This document shows positions 53,156 to 64,000 of a stretch of DNA of 64,000 bases, in pieces; the stretch's first letter is position 1; every line of letters begins with the position of its first letter. The notes beneath the pieces are model-generated. The model was not told the DNA's origin and ran no database searches. It saw only the letters and a list, made by a program, of their open reading frames with translations. The stretch spans positions 50,514 to 114,513 of the forward strand of contig JAGFNQ010000874.1 in assembly GCA_024364735.1 (NCBI GenBank). The letters run 5' to 3'. The stretch comes from Boesenbergia rotunda. Lineage: Eukaryota > Streptophyta > Magnoliopsida > Zingiberales > Zingiberaceae. Made by a program: the position numbers and the translations under genes.

Positions 53156-54085
53156 TGATGTGTGAAACTCATGTATAGTTTTAGGGCATGAAATATATAT
53201 GCATTTCATCTTGTTTTTATCTTATTAGAGGCATATTTGATAGTTTTTACTTGGTTTAACATATTTTGGGCGAAGATACTGCTGTGTGTTGGATTTTGAT
53301 GACAGGATACACAAAACCAGTCGAACCACTCAGCACGTGAAGACACGCCCGTGTCTTGGTTAAGCACGGCCGTGGCACATGAAGAACACGCCCGTGCCGG
53401 TTAAGCACGGGCAAGGCATGCTACTGAAGAACGAGAAGCAGCAGAGAACACGTCCGGGACGTGTCGATCAGCACGGGCGTGCCGCTGAGATTCTATAAAA
53501 GGGAGAAGACCTAAAGACTCGAGGAGGGCGGCGGAAATCAGAAAAAAACTTGCTTTTGTCGAGACTTGGAGGGGAAAGCACCATCAAGGAGGATTTGTAA
53601 TGTCTATTTCCCATCTATTTGTCAAATTCTCCGGATTTATGGAGTAGTCGTGTAAATCTTAGGAGGAGGGAGTAGCCCTAACTATTTTCATGATTTGTTA
53701 TTAACTCTGTTTGCTCGACTACGCATATCCTTGTTGGTTGAATTGATTGTTGAATGATGCTTTGATTTGTTTCTATGAAAATGGTAATTGTTTAGATAGG
53801 CTTTGCAGGATTCATGTGACAGGATCCAAAGCAATTAAGGGTCATCTACATACGTATGCCATAGGACTAGAGATGAATTAAAGTAGATACATTGGCGTGA
53901 TCTTCAAAAGAGGCCGTCGATAAATTAGGAATCAGCTTACGAATCTGGTAGACGTTTAGATAGGTCTGCGGGAATCTAGTGACAGGATTTCAAAGCATAA
54001 AAAGATCGTCTATTTCGGAAACCTTGATAGGTAAAGTTGCCTTTGAAGAAAAGAAACCGACCTGGGTATAAGCAGTCGTCAACGG
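53156..54085 (+). repeat. I 3' LTR, truncated after 930 bp
   Basis: Matches 43620-44550 of the 5' LTR, TATA at 53494-53502, and stops at CGTCAACGG, where the 5' LTR continues AGAACTG. The last ~235 bp (rest of U5) are missing. Confidence 0.93.
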
Positions 54086-54091
54086 TTATTT

Positions 54092-55021
54092 CCGTTGACG
54101 ACTGCTTATACCCAGGTCGGTTTCTTTTCTTCGAAGGCAACTTTACCTATCAAGGTTTCCGAAATAGACGATCTTTTTATGCTTTGAAATCCTGTCACTA
54201 GATTCCCGCAGACCTATCTAAACATCTACCAGATTCGTAAGCTGATTCCTAATTTATCGACGGCCTCTTTTGAAGATCACGCCAATGTATCTACTTTAAT
54301 TCATCTCTAGTCCTATGGCATACGTATGTAGATGACCCTTAATTGCTTTGGATCCTGTCACATGAATCCTGCAAAGCCTATCTAAACAATTACCATTTTC
54401 GTAGAAACAAATCAAAGCATCATTCAACAATCAATTCAACCAACAAGGATATGCGTAGTCGAGCAAACAGAGTTAATAACAAATCATGAAAATAGTTAGG
54501 GCTACTCCCTCCTCCTAAGATTTACACGACTACTCCATAAATCCGGAGAATTTGACAAATAGATGGGAAATAGACATTACAAATCCTCCTTGATGGTGCT
54601 TTCCCCTCCAAGTCTCGACAAAAGCAAGTTTTTTTCTGATTTCCGCCGCCCTCCTCGAGTCTTTAGGTCTTCTCCCTTTTATAGAATCTCAGCGGCACGC
54701 CCGTGCTGATCGACACGTCCCGGACGTGTTCTCTGCTGCTTCTCGTTCTTCAGTAGCATGCCTTGCCCGTGCTTAACCGGCACGGGCGTGCTCTTCATGT
54801 GCCACGGCCGTGCTTAACCAAGACACGGGCGTGTCTTCACGTGCTGAGTGGTTCGACTGGTTTTGTGTATCCTGTCATCAAAATCCAACACACAGCAGTA
54901 TCTTCGCCCAAAATATGTTAAACCAAGTAAAAACTATCAAATATGCCTCTAATAAGATAAAAACAAGATGAAATGCATATATATTTCATGCCCCAAAACT
55001 ATACATGAGTTTCACACATCA
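54092..55021 (-). repeat. Inverted copy of the same 930 bp of Athila LTR
   Basis: Reverse complement of 53156-54085 with a 6-nt spacer TTATTT (54086-54091). About seven single-base differences between arms by eye, so not a perfect mirror. Ends CACACATCA, followed by A-type LTR sequence. Confidence 0.93.
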
Positions 55022-56012
55022 CTAATCGGTCCACAGTAAGAAACCTGAGATCGCGGATTTTTGTGATTGGTCACCAGATCGATCACCAGATCGGTCACTA
55101 GACCGATCCAGCAGTCTACTTGCCACAACCCACAGGAACTACACGCCTGATCGGTCACCAGACCAATCAGGCTATGTCCTGATCGGTCTGGTGACCGATC
55201 AGGTCACTCCCTTACCGATCAGGAGCCATCCTGATGGGTCTTAATGAGGAACTCGCGATATTGATCGTTCACCAGAATGATCAGAAGCTCTTTCTGATCG
55301 GTCACCAGATCGATCAGGAGCCGAACAGAATCCTTTCTGTTCTCTCACTGATCGGTCACCAAACCGATCAGGAGTCGAACAAAAGTCAAACAATCTTTCG
55401 GTTCTCTCCCTGATTGGTCACCAGACCGATCAGACTTCTCTGGATCGGTCACCAGACCGATCCACAAAGGGAGTTCGTTCCAACTTCCCTGATCGGTCAC
55501 CAGACTGATCCAGAGACTTCCAATTCAACTATATGTCAAGAGAACAGGCTCCCTAGCCTCCTCTCACTCGTGCTCAGTCCCCCGGACCAAGACTCCCCGC
55601 CCAGCTTCACTCACCGGGACTTCGTTCAACCTAACTTCCCATGCTAGGACCTGGCTTCACTCACCAGGATTTCCATCACCTAGCTTTCCAAGCTAGGACC
55701 TGGCTTCACTCATCAGGATTTCCATCACCTAGCTTCCCAAGCTAGGACCTAGCTTCAATCACCGGGTTTCCATCACCTAGCTTCCCAAGCTAGGACCTGG
55801 CTTCACTCACCAGGGTTTCATCACCTAGCTTCCCAAGCTAGGACCTAGCTTCACTCACCAGGGTTTCATCACCTTGCTTCCCAAGCTAGGACCTGGCTTC
55901 ACTCACCAGGGTTTCATTCCCAGTCCCCAACAAGTACTTAATCCAAATTTGCTCAACCAACCTTAAATTGTTGTCAACACCAAAACAACAATCAGGTCAT
56001 ACTGCATCAACA
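55022..56012 (-). repeat. A-type copia LTR, minus strand, partial
   Basis: Ends ACTGCATCAACA, the reverse of TGTTGATGCAG. Same order as A 3' LTR read backwards: start, CCTAGC...GCTAGG hairpins (about 55635-55925), then GATCGGTC palindromes (about 55040-55520). Truncated at 55022 by the Athila LTR. Confidence 0.85.
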
Positions 56013-58711
56013 AGAGGGAGGTCGGGTGGTCGGTAAGAGGCGACAACGGGTTCTTGGCCGGCGGCGTCGCAAGGTGAGGAGGAGAGGACTTCTAGGCTTG
56101 AGTCGGGTAGGAAAGGAAGGAGATCATCTCCTTCATCCTCTTCTGAGCATTCCTCTCAAGGTGGGCTGCTGGTCCAGAGACTGGGAGGCGGCTCCAGAGG
56201 TCGGCGGCGCAAAGGGAGAGGGAAGGAGGCCAGCGGCGCAAACCCTAGGGACTAGGGGTTTTGGTCGGCTAGAAGATAGGATTATTTTGGAGCTCTTGGT
56301 GATCTCGGATCGCGGTAGATCGTCACCCACACGACGTCCGCGAAGGGAGGGGCATAAGGTAGAAGACTGCGAAGTGATAGGAAAGGTATATATTTCCCTA
56401 TGCTCCTTTGTATTTCCTTATGTCAATTTTGTGCCATGATTATATGTCTCGTCATTTTATGTTTGTTAATATATTATTTTGATTCCGAATCTTGATGAAT
56501 AATTTATTAACTAGGCCCCAACCACAAACACAAAAGCCAGCGATCAACTCATCGCCTTTTCCGCGGTCGAATGGTCGAGCAAATTACAAGGTCAATTTTG
56601 GTAATTGGCTAAGTTGTAATTTGGATCGTTTGACATGGCACGAGACGGTCGATGGGAGACGGCTCTCCATTCGGATTAAATTTTAATCCGGAGACATGGA
56701 GACGTTTCTCGGATCGACTAGGCATTCGTTAGGGAAACTCGCCAAGCCATACCTTACAAAGCAGGATAACAAAACGGTAGTAGATAAAGGTAAATATCTG
56801 CCTACTGCATAAACATCAAATAGTCATGCATATAAGATATAGTGAAACTACAGAATACAAGCAAGAAGTACCCGCCTCTAAATAGAAGAAGTTCGTATCA
56901 AAGGAGAAGAGAACCACCCGTTAATAGTCAGCAATAATAAATCCAAGTCAAGTCGCTATATCAAGGACACATTTAATTAGTTATTACACATAAATGGTAA
57001 CTAGCTAATAAACCCCTAAACCATACTTGGGTTAATCTAATCCTCCCCTTTCCATTTAACTACCTCTAATTAAATGGAAGACTCCTAGCTACCCCGCGTA
57101 GTTAGGATTTGGATCATTTTAGATTTGATTCCCATTTAACTTCACAAGTTTAGGATATGAGGTTTAAATCTCAAATTAGGCCTAACCTCAACCCAACTCC
57201 AAGTATCATGTGACAACATCACAAGATCTAAACACTAAGTTAACAACCTAGTCCAAATAGATCAAATAGATAAGCCGCACATATATGATTAGGTTTGATT
57301 CTAATTCATACCAACCGATTACGAAACCATTTATGGCTCCAACACTACCCTCAGTAAGTTCCCCAAAGCAGGAATTTATCCAACAAGGTGGTGTTCCCAA
57401 ATGTAGCTAATTCCAAAATCTCAGTATATGAAAAAGAATCAACCCATGTTCGGCATTCACAACACCAACTTATAGTAGCTAAACCATCTTACACAAGACT
57501 CATCCAATTACATTCAATTTATCTAAATAAAAACACCATTGACCCTAGCATCCTAGATCAACAATTGAATTCCCAAGGAGAAAAATAGCTCATACACAGA
57601 TTCTTACAACACAATCCAAAACAAAACTCCCATTAAGAAGAACATTACAATTGAATCAATTCTAGAATAGAACATCTCAAGAACGAACTCACAGTAGGTT
57701 ACAGTGGGAAAAACAAAACGACCAGAACTGGGAAGTGAGTTAGAGCTCACCTTACACAACAGGAATCTCCCTCAACTCCAAAACAGAACCACACAACAAC
57801 ACATCATGATCCAAGACCAAATGCTGAAATCACAATCTCATCTAGGGATACATATCTACTAAGAATAATTGATTTTAATAAGAATTCAATCCAAATACAA
57901 CCACTTACCTCAAATCCTGGGGGATTTAGAGCCAACAATAGAGAGTTCTATCCATGATCGTGCTCCAATGGATCTGTTTTCAAGAATTCGAGGTAAGGGG
58001 AGATCAACCTGGAATTCCAGTCAACACAACATATCCCAATTGTGTGTGATTAGCTACAGAGAAGGGGAAGCAGCTAGTGATCGTCGATCCTGTGTGTGAC
58101 TCAGCCTGGACTGGAGGCAAATCCAAATCACACGCTTCCCTTTCAAATATACCAAAAATCCAACAATTATCGCCCCCCCTATGAATCACGCAACCCTAGA
58201 ACTCCAGGTCAAGTACTTACCCGATCTGGGATGAAGAACGACGTACAATCGCTGGCTCAACCTACCGTCTCCCCTCTCGACTTCAATCGTATGCCCTAGA
58301 TCCAACGAGAGGGTCGGGCAGAGTAGATACGCAGGAGTGGAATCGCCGTCCTTAGGCTCGTCGGCTTCACGTGGAGGAGAGGGATCAACATGGGGTGTGG
58401 GAGTGGATGCGATGAGGAAGAGAAGGGGTCGGGCCTCTACGATCGGGGAGGAAGAAATCAGAACCCTCCTTAAGCGAAGCCATGCTTTTTGGAAACAGGC
58501 CCTCGTGGTTTGGTTTCTTACATCTACATCCCTATAATTGGGATTTAAGCCATTAAACCCTCCTAGTTTAGGTTTCCTTGTATCATAGCCCTCAAAATGA
58601 TTAGTTTTAAACCGTTTGAATCCCCTAAACTTCGTCTAGGAGCCCGAAAACCCTAGGACCTACTCGGTACCTCCATCCGAAAATTTGTCGAGACCCGGTC
58701 CCAAAGTGTTG
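56013..58711. other. Unclassified stretch, perhaps gypsy LTR remnants on the minus strand
   Basis: GC-rich ends (56013-56350; 58300-58480) enclose AT-rich DNA. The right end, read on the minus strand, begins TTGGGACCGGGTCTCGACA and has U3-like text (GAGGGCTATGATAC, AATCCCAATTATAGGG). Frames such as 56026-56439 lack family features. No RNA gene or TE protein seen. Confidence 0.3.
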
Positions 58712-59199
58712 GATCTAACAGTTCCCACTTCCAGGGAACGCGCCCTCACCTACTCCACTCTGGAGAAGTTACCTTTTGCCAACCGACTCCTCCGGTTGGA
58801 CATTTGCTCAGCCTCCGAGACTCACGAATCTCGAGACGCCCGTACCTCGACCCATCTCTACTTTTGTTCCTAGTCCTCGCTCGGCTAAGCCTCCTGCCCA
58901 ATCTTCCAGATCAAGTCTCCAATGCTCAGTCCTCGACCAGGACTTCGTGCCCAAATCCTTGAACCAGGTCTTCGTGTCCAACCCTCGATCAGGTCTTCGG
59001 TGCCCAGCCCTCGGCTAGGACTTCGTACCCAATCCTCAACCAAGACTTCATGCTCAGCTCTGCAGGTTAAGACTTCATGTCTAGGTTAACTAGGGCATTC
59101 TTGCACACTTAGCAAATTCATTAGATCACCACATAAGCTTAACTTTGAACCCTTTGTCTTATCAAAACCAGGTTCGATCTAGTGCTTTCAGCACCAACA
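58712..59199 (-). repeat. F-type copia LTR fragment, minus strand
   Basis: Read in reverse it starts TGTTGGTGCTGAAAGC and follows F's LTR through the CTGAGC, CCAACCGG, GGTAACTTCTCC and GTTCCC landmarks, then breaks off before the promoter region. Confidence 0.82.
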
Positions 59200-60060
59200 C
59201 TTGCCTAAAAATTCAGCTCGGGTCGTGTCTGCTAACATGAGCCTCTGACACGACCGTGCCTATGAGAGGCACGACCGTGTGACCCATTTTTGGACCTAAA
59301 GATGTCATTTTATTGAGTTTGTGTCTTTAGAAAAATTATAGATCATGATGTTCCCTTCACCTTTCATGTAGAGACCATCCCGAGATTCTAATTTAGTAAG
59401 AAGTCATAATCATTTTGCTTCCAGTGTGCAGTCTGGCTTGAGGCACGATCGTGTCACCTGGCTGTGCTCACTTAAATGGACCCATGCCTCTCCAAGACAT
59501 GGTATTCAAGGGTTGATGTCTTCATGAGAGTTGTAGATCTTCAAGTCTTCTTTAGTTTAATATAAATAGCAGCCTAAAACTCCAACCGAGAGAGATGTTA
59601 TGGCCATTATGAAATCAGTCTGTAGTGCAGTCTAGGTGTGCCACTTCACATGGTCGTGACTCCTTTTGGCATGGATAGATGTTGTTTTCTGAGTCTAAGA
59701 TATGAAGAAAAGTTATATATGTTGAAGTTCTCTTCGATTTAATATAAAGATTAGCTCAAAACTCCAACTGAGCAAGATATTATGGTCGTTTCAAGATCAA
59801 TCCACAGTGCAATCCTCTTAATGAATGTGTCTCTTTGGCATGAGATCATGTCTTGCTAATATTTCATCCAAACTTGCTCTATTTTGATCCAAAAGGTTGT
59901 TCTATCAATGAAAACTAATAAAGAGCCGTTCTCCGAACCAAAATTGTAAGAGTAGCACGAATCATAGAAAATAGGATGCAACAACATAGAATAGAGCCAA
60001 GAATGATAAGTGAATGAGTGTTAATAGTAATATAAAAATATGTTTATTCTATACTCATCA
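59200..60060 (-). repeat. J 3' LTR, truncated
   Basis: Reverse strand starts TGATGAGTATAG, comparable to TGATGTGTGAAA of I. Contains GACACGACCGTGCC and GGCACGACCGTGTG units (59240-59285; further ones to 59650). Confidence 0.65.
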
Positions 60061-60110
60061 CACCCTCAGACTTAAACCATTGCTTGTTCTCAAGCAAAAA
60101 CCCATAATCT
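60061..60110 (-). other. Polypurine tract and conserved GCTTGAGAACAAGC motif of J
   Basis: Minus strand reads GCTTGAGAACAAGC then GTCTGAGGGTG before the LTR. I has GCTCGAGGACAAGC and GTGTGGGGGT in the same place. Confidence 0.65.
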
Positions 60111-61250
60111 AAACTCATGTGTCAATACAGTGCATCATCATCCTCAATGAATAAATCTAATTCTATTAACTAGTTTCATTGGTAAGCATCATATCAAAAA
60201 AATATGAGTATTGCGTAAGCGTTAGTTATCTATTCTTAGTTTGATAGATGGTCATAGTCTTTCAAGTTTCAATCTCTATGCCTAATCAAGTCGTCTTCTA
60301 ACCGTGCTCCTTATATTTTCGACGTTAGGCACTTACCTGCCTTATGCTCGATTCATCCTTCTTAGTCTACCCAAGATCTTAAAGGCCTCAGAATCAAGAG
60401 AAACTTAGTATTTATTTTTTCAGTAACCTAACTCGGTCTCAAAGGGGTAAGCTACTAGTTTCTACTCATGATACTATTTTTTTATATCCTTTATTCATAT
60501 GATTTTTTTCCATTTATATTTTTTTAGTGCTTTAAAAGTGCGATCTTAAGACATATACAGATATTTATAAATGCAAATGCGAGGATATTAAGATTTTTCC
60601 AAGTGAGGTTTAATGACCTGAGCCTCATCCAATAACCAAGATGTAGTCTAAGAGATCACTAAGGAAACACAAGTACTAACAAGTTCTATGAATCATAATT
60701 ATTTATGGAGTTTTCTATTATCCAAACTAGGCAAAGTGAATGGAGACCTTAAAACTAATCCAACACTCAAATATTTTAATAAGACTATGCTCACTTCATA
60801 CTACTAGAGATAGTAAAAAATCATCCACCAAATATACTAGTATTAAATCGAATAATATGAATCAAGCATAAACGTGCTAGCATTTTTACATAAGAATAAG
60901 CAAACATAATGTGATGATGATGATGCTACCATTAAAATTTTATTACGAAAGGAAAACACAAGAAAAGCTAAAGAAAATACCACTAAAACTAGCTCACAAC
61001 CCAATGCATACATGCATCCCCAGACCTAATCTTTTCATTGTCCCAATGAAAACAACATACAAAATAAGAGGAGGTATAAAAGTTAAGGATGTTACCAAGA
61101 GGAATTTTGAAAGTGTCCGAATTATCACGAGTCACCCTTCTTTAGCTTGTATCCTCCCTCCTCGTTGGCTTTGAATCCTATAAAATACAATTAGACAAGA
61201 AAATTTTAGTAGGGGCAATGAGTTATAAAACTAGGAAGGAACTAAAAACT
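60111..61250 (-). other. J 3' untranslated region
   Basis: AT-rich, no credible gene; the plus-strand frame at 60911-61174 looks like chance. Text around 60430-60460 matches I's 3' region. Confidence 0.55.
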
Positions 61251-61279
61251 AAAATAAACACAAGAAAAAGAATGGGTAA

Positions 61280-61740
61280 ATTAGGGGGGAAGGGGGGTTG
61301 TGTAGCACGACTTGGCCAGAGGACCAATCCAAATGGTACGCCCTAGCTACGTGGTCATGCCTCTAGGCATGGCCATGACGTATGTCACGCACAGACCCAT
61401 CACAGGTTGGCTAGGGCCGTGCCAAATGGCACAGCCCAGCCGTGCGGGTTTTGCCGAAACCCATACAGCTTAGCAATGGGATCGTGCCTGATGGCATGGC
61501 TCTGTCGCGTATCCTACAGAAGGCACACGACAGCCACACCTAGCCGTGCCAAGGTCATGCACCTTGCGATTGTGGATGCACGACCAGCTGCAAGGTCCAT
61601 GTGGAGGCACACAACCCTACCGTGTAGTTGCAGTTGACCCATGATCATTGTCATAGGGTCGTGCCAAACGGCACGCCCCAACTATGCACCTTGCGGAGGC
61701 GGGTGCACAATCATGCCACCCCACATGGCTTGGCCAAGTG
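61280..61740 (-). repeat. GGCATGGCC / GCACGGCC-type repeats of J
   Basis: Degenerate units such as GGTCATGCCTCTAGGCATGGCC, GGGTCGTGCC and GGCACGCCC between the post-pol motif and the 3' end, the place where I has its internal CACGCCCGTG array. The J LTR carries a similar motif. Confidence 0.55.
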
Positions 61741-61894
61741 GGAGCCTTCCAGGGCCGCTTATTCTCCTCGAGATAAGTGTTGCATTATGGTTCATCCCTG
61801 ACCTATAGAAACAAAGAAAAACAGACATCAAACACTATGAAAAAGAACAAAAAAATTAAAGAAAAGGCAAGCATGAAAAGGGAAACATATAGAA

Positions 61895-61945
61895 ACTTGG
61901 GTTGCCTCCAATAAGCACATATTTTAGGTCATTAGCTAGACTACC
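61895..61945 (-). other. Athila post-pol motif in J
   Basis: Minus strand reads CTAATGACC then CTTATTGGAGGCAACCC, against CTAATGACC then CTATTTGGGAGGCAACCC in I at 50472-50511. Confidence 0.7.
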
Positions 61946-62417
61946 TTAGAGAACTCATTGAAATCTCGATCGGGCTGGAGTGATATACTTCCGAACTTTC
62001 TTTCCAATGCCCTAAGGTTGGGAGAGAGCTTTCAGTAGAGGATGGATTAAGCTCTCTCCTTTATTACCTCCTTGTATGTACACTCTAGAGGCTGGAGGCA
62101 ATTCAAATGAAGGATCCAATCATTAGACCTGCAAAATTCTCCACACCTAACAAAAAGGCACAACTCCCAAACACAGGTAAGATAAGAAAGGATAAGAACT
62201 ATATCAATTTTAACTGTGCATGAATTAGAAAATGAATCATATCCGAAAAAATCAATTATTGGTACCTCTATGAAATTTTCTAAAAGATCTCTAGAAATAT
62301 TGACCTTGCATTGTTGAAAGTTACCTTAAACTTCTAAACAAGTGGATGTGATTCTCTCATGATCTTGTAGTGGCTCTAACTCTGTTTTGATGATAGTGTC
62401 TCTGAAATTGATGATTC

Positions 62418-62919
62418 TTAGGGCTTTGCTTCAATTGCACAACACCATACACATGTATCCTCAACCATTTCAACTCTAACTTCTCCAGTTGGTTGAGTAA
62501 GCAAAGAAGGTGATCCTTGGGATGTGTCTTCCAATTCATGGGTCCCTACACTTACATTCACCATATCAACTTCATCAACCACGTTGAATGGTCCATTTAT
62601 TTCAATACCATCCACCCAACTATTTTCATCAATATCCACCCCATCTATGGCTTCATTTGCAAATATATGTGAACTATCTTCATCATCTTCAGGAGCTTCA
62701 ATAAGAACATTGGCTAGTGTGGATGGATATGCACCAAGGTCTCTGTCCTTATCCAGAGTAATGTAAATTACATCAAGGTCATGCAAGGTAATGTAGAAGT
62801 CATGTAGAGATATAGAGTCAGAATCAGTATCTCCATTATTTTCATATAGTGTCCATAGGAACCAAGCTCCCCGTGTATCTTCATTTTTGAAAAGAGAATC
62901 ACAACTACACTAGGTGCCT
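62418..62919 (-). CDS. J acidic protein fragment, unrecognised
   Basis: Open minus-strand frame of about 167 codons, cut at its N-terminal side by K. Reads DTRGAWFLWTLYENNGDTDS, then LHDLDVIYITLDKD, several acidic stretches (EAPEDDEDSS, VDIDENSWVDGIEINGPFN) and ends CVWCCAIEAKP. Biased to Asp, Glu and Val. I recognise no domain. A second frame continues coding-like text past the stop (FRDTIIKTELEPLQDHERIT, to about 62340), so a frameshift may have shortened it. It sits where pol or a post-pol gene of J would be. Confidence 0.45.
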
Positions 62920-63040
62920 GTTTATATTAGTACTGTTGGTGCAGGAAGCACCAGATCGAACCTTATTTTCATATTGGCAAAGGATTCAAAGTTAAGGGTT
63001 ATTTGTTGTCTAACAATGCTGCTTGAGAGTGCAGGAAACA

Positions 63041-63335
63041 AAGTCCTAGCGAAGGGCTGCTAGGCACCTGACGATGGGCTGTCAGGAAACCAAGTCCTGG
63101 CGAAGGGTTGCTGGGCGAAAACCAAGTCCTAGCGAAGGGATGCTAGGCACCTGACGATGGGCTGTCAGGAAACCAAGTCCTGGCGAAGGGCTGCTGGGCA
63201 AAAACCAAGTCCTGGCGAAGGGCTGCTGGGCGAAACTCAAGACCTGGCGAAGGGCTGCTGGGCAAAAACCAAGTCCTGGCGAAGGGCTGCTGGGCGAAAC
63301 TCAAGACCTGGCAAAGGGCTGCTGGGCAAAAGTCC
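63041..63335 (+). repeat. CCTAGC/CCTGGC hairpin array in K
   Basis: About nine units such as CCTAGCGAAGGGCTGCTAGG and CCTGGCGAAGGGCTGCTGGG. Confidence 0.82.
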
Positions 63336-63593
63336 AACTGGAGGATCCGGTTGGCACCAGGTAAATTCTCCCGAGAGGAGTAGGTGAGGACGCGTTCCCC
63401 TTGAGGGAACATTAGGCGTCGGTTCGACCTAGGGCTCCATTTTGGAGACCAAAGTCAGAACCAAGACAGCTAAGGCTGTATAAAATAATTATTAATTGTT
63501 TTATTGTGTTTTGGACTAACCCTTGATGCAGGACCAAAGGAACATGTGTCTGCAACTTAGAGAGCCTCAAAGGAGTGAGGCAACATCTGAGCA

Positions 63594-63930
63594 AGGCGCC
63601 CTGAGTGTCCAGGGCGCCCTCAAGGTGAATCAGAACCAAGCGAAGCAAAATAGGCTTCAGCTGCTTACTGGGCAAGGCGCCCTCAGCAGCGAAGGCGCCT
63701 TCGTCAGTGAAGGCGCCTTCAGCAGCCAAGGCGCCTCCAGCTCCATCTGCGAAGCCTCAGCTTTATCCACAGCCGAGTCTTCTGCGCGGAAAAAGTCAGC
63801 CAAGGCGCCCTCTGCGACCAGGGCGCCCCAGAGGTCAAACCTCATCCCTATTCCGGTGCGATAAGGCTTGACCGAGCGAAGCACGGATCAGGTGACACGT
63901 GGCAGGGCGCCCTCGACGACCAGGGTGCCC
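63594..63930 (+). repeat. GGCGCC palindrome array in K
   Basis: AAGGCGCCTT, GGGCGCCC and AGGCGCCT variants, ending 9 bp before the TATA box. Confidence 0.82.
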
Positions 63931-63938
63931 CTAGGTGC

Positions 63939-63947
63939 TATAAATAG
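63939..63947 (+). promoter_or_regulatory. TATA box of K LTR
   Basis: TATAAATAG after the palindromes, within GGTGCTATAAATAGCACC, itself a palindrome. Confidence 0.72.
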
Positions 63948-64000
63948 CACCCCTCGACCCCTAGCTACAACACAGCTTTCATTCAACGCATCCAAACGCT

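Larger units (their letters stand above)
43620..54085 (+). mobile_element. Element I: Athila-type Ty3/gypsy retrotransposon
   Basis: 5' LTR (43620-44786), tRNA-Asp type primer site, gag, protease, pol, post-pol ORF, polypurine tract and a 3' LTR broken after 930 bp. The two LTRs differ at about 14 places over 930 bp by eye. No matching target duplication is possible on the right because the LTR end is missing. Confidence 0.92.
59200..62933 (-). mobile_element. Element J: second Athila-like element, partial, minus strand
   Basis: Reading leftwards: a protein fragment (62919-62418), the TTTGGGAGGCAACCC-like motif, a palindrome-rich block, a 3' region, the pre-PPT motif and an LTR cut at 59200. 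K inserted on its right side and the F-type LTR on its left. It lacks an integrase end upstream of the motif. Confidence 0.65.
62934..64000 (+). mobile_element. K: 5' part of a copia LTR, cut by the window end
   Basis: Starts TGTTGGTGCAGGAAGCACC and is closely related to the E LTR: hairpin array, GGTTCGACCTAGGG leader, GGCGCC palindromes, TATA box. Inserted in J; whether it is a full element is unknown. Confidence 0.87.

Noticed and set aside
55414..55647. Plus-strand ORF in the minus-strand A-type LTR
   Set aside because: Palindrome-array translation with no conservation.
61407..61637. Plus-strand 76-codon ORF
   Set aside because: Lies in the J repeat block and reads the repeats.

Overview
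This 64 kb window is nuclear DNA from a flowering plant with a large, repeat-rich genome. A monocot is possible, but nothing here proves the clade. I see no convincing host gene. Almost every base belongs to LTR retrotransposons nested inside one another, plus a LINE remnant. Evidence: initiator-Met tRNA primer-binding sites and polypurine tracts next to TG...CA LTR ends; plant Ty1/copia SIRE/Maximus-type gag and pol; plant Ty3/gypsy Tekay/Del-type and Athila-type gag and pol; TATA boxes inside LTRs; and 5-bp target duplications.

Layout, left half (1-33378). A Russian-doll stack of copia elements on the + strand. F (outermost; right part 29276-33378) was interrupted in its RT region by E (right part 22718-29275). 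E was interrupted in gag by A (423-22717). A in turn carries D (tail of its LTR, 1-422), B (5697-9241, in pol) and C (10781-18323, between pol and the env-position ORF). LTR pair divergence counted by eye agrees with this order: A about 2.3%, B about 2%, C about 1.5%. A once encoded gag, PR, IN, RT, RNase H and a post-pol ORF. B, C and E are non-autonomous: B keeps a zinc-knuckle-less gag, C keeps two zinc knuckles, and E keeps gag plus the post-pol ORF.

Middle (33379-43619). An RTE-like LINE endonuclease remnant on the minus strand, an anonymous AT-rich stretch, then a Tekay-like gypsy element H. H is broken by a minus-strand solo LTR (G, 39384-41594, perfect TSD), by an inverted gag piece and by a duplicated protease.

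Right half (43620-64000). A nearly complete Athila-type gypsy element I lies inside the RT of H. It has an almost intact 1057-codon pol and an intact post-pol ORF. Its 3' LTR breaks off and is followed after 6 nt by an inverted copy of the same 930 bp, a 1.86 kb palindrome. Beyond it lie a minus-strand A-type LTR, an unclassified stretch, a minus-strand F-type LTR piece, a minus-strand second Athila-like element J, and the start of another copia LTR (K).

Most interesting signals. (1) The three elements with a post-pol ORF (copia A and E, gypsy I) encode recognisably related proteins. Each carries, just upstream of that ORF, an array of the same short palindrome that fills its own LTR promoter region. 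Elements without the ORF (B, C, F) lack the internal array. (2) A hairpin downstream of pol or gag, with compensatory base changes, occurs in A, C, E (twice) and F. (3) A second covarying hairpin sits in the U5 of E and F. (4) An antisense tRNA-like cassette ending in CCA sits inside both LTRs of B. (5) The near-perfect LTR palindrome at 53156-55021.
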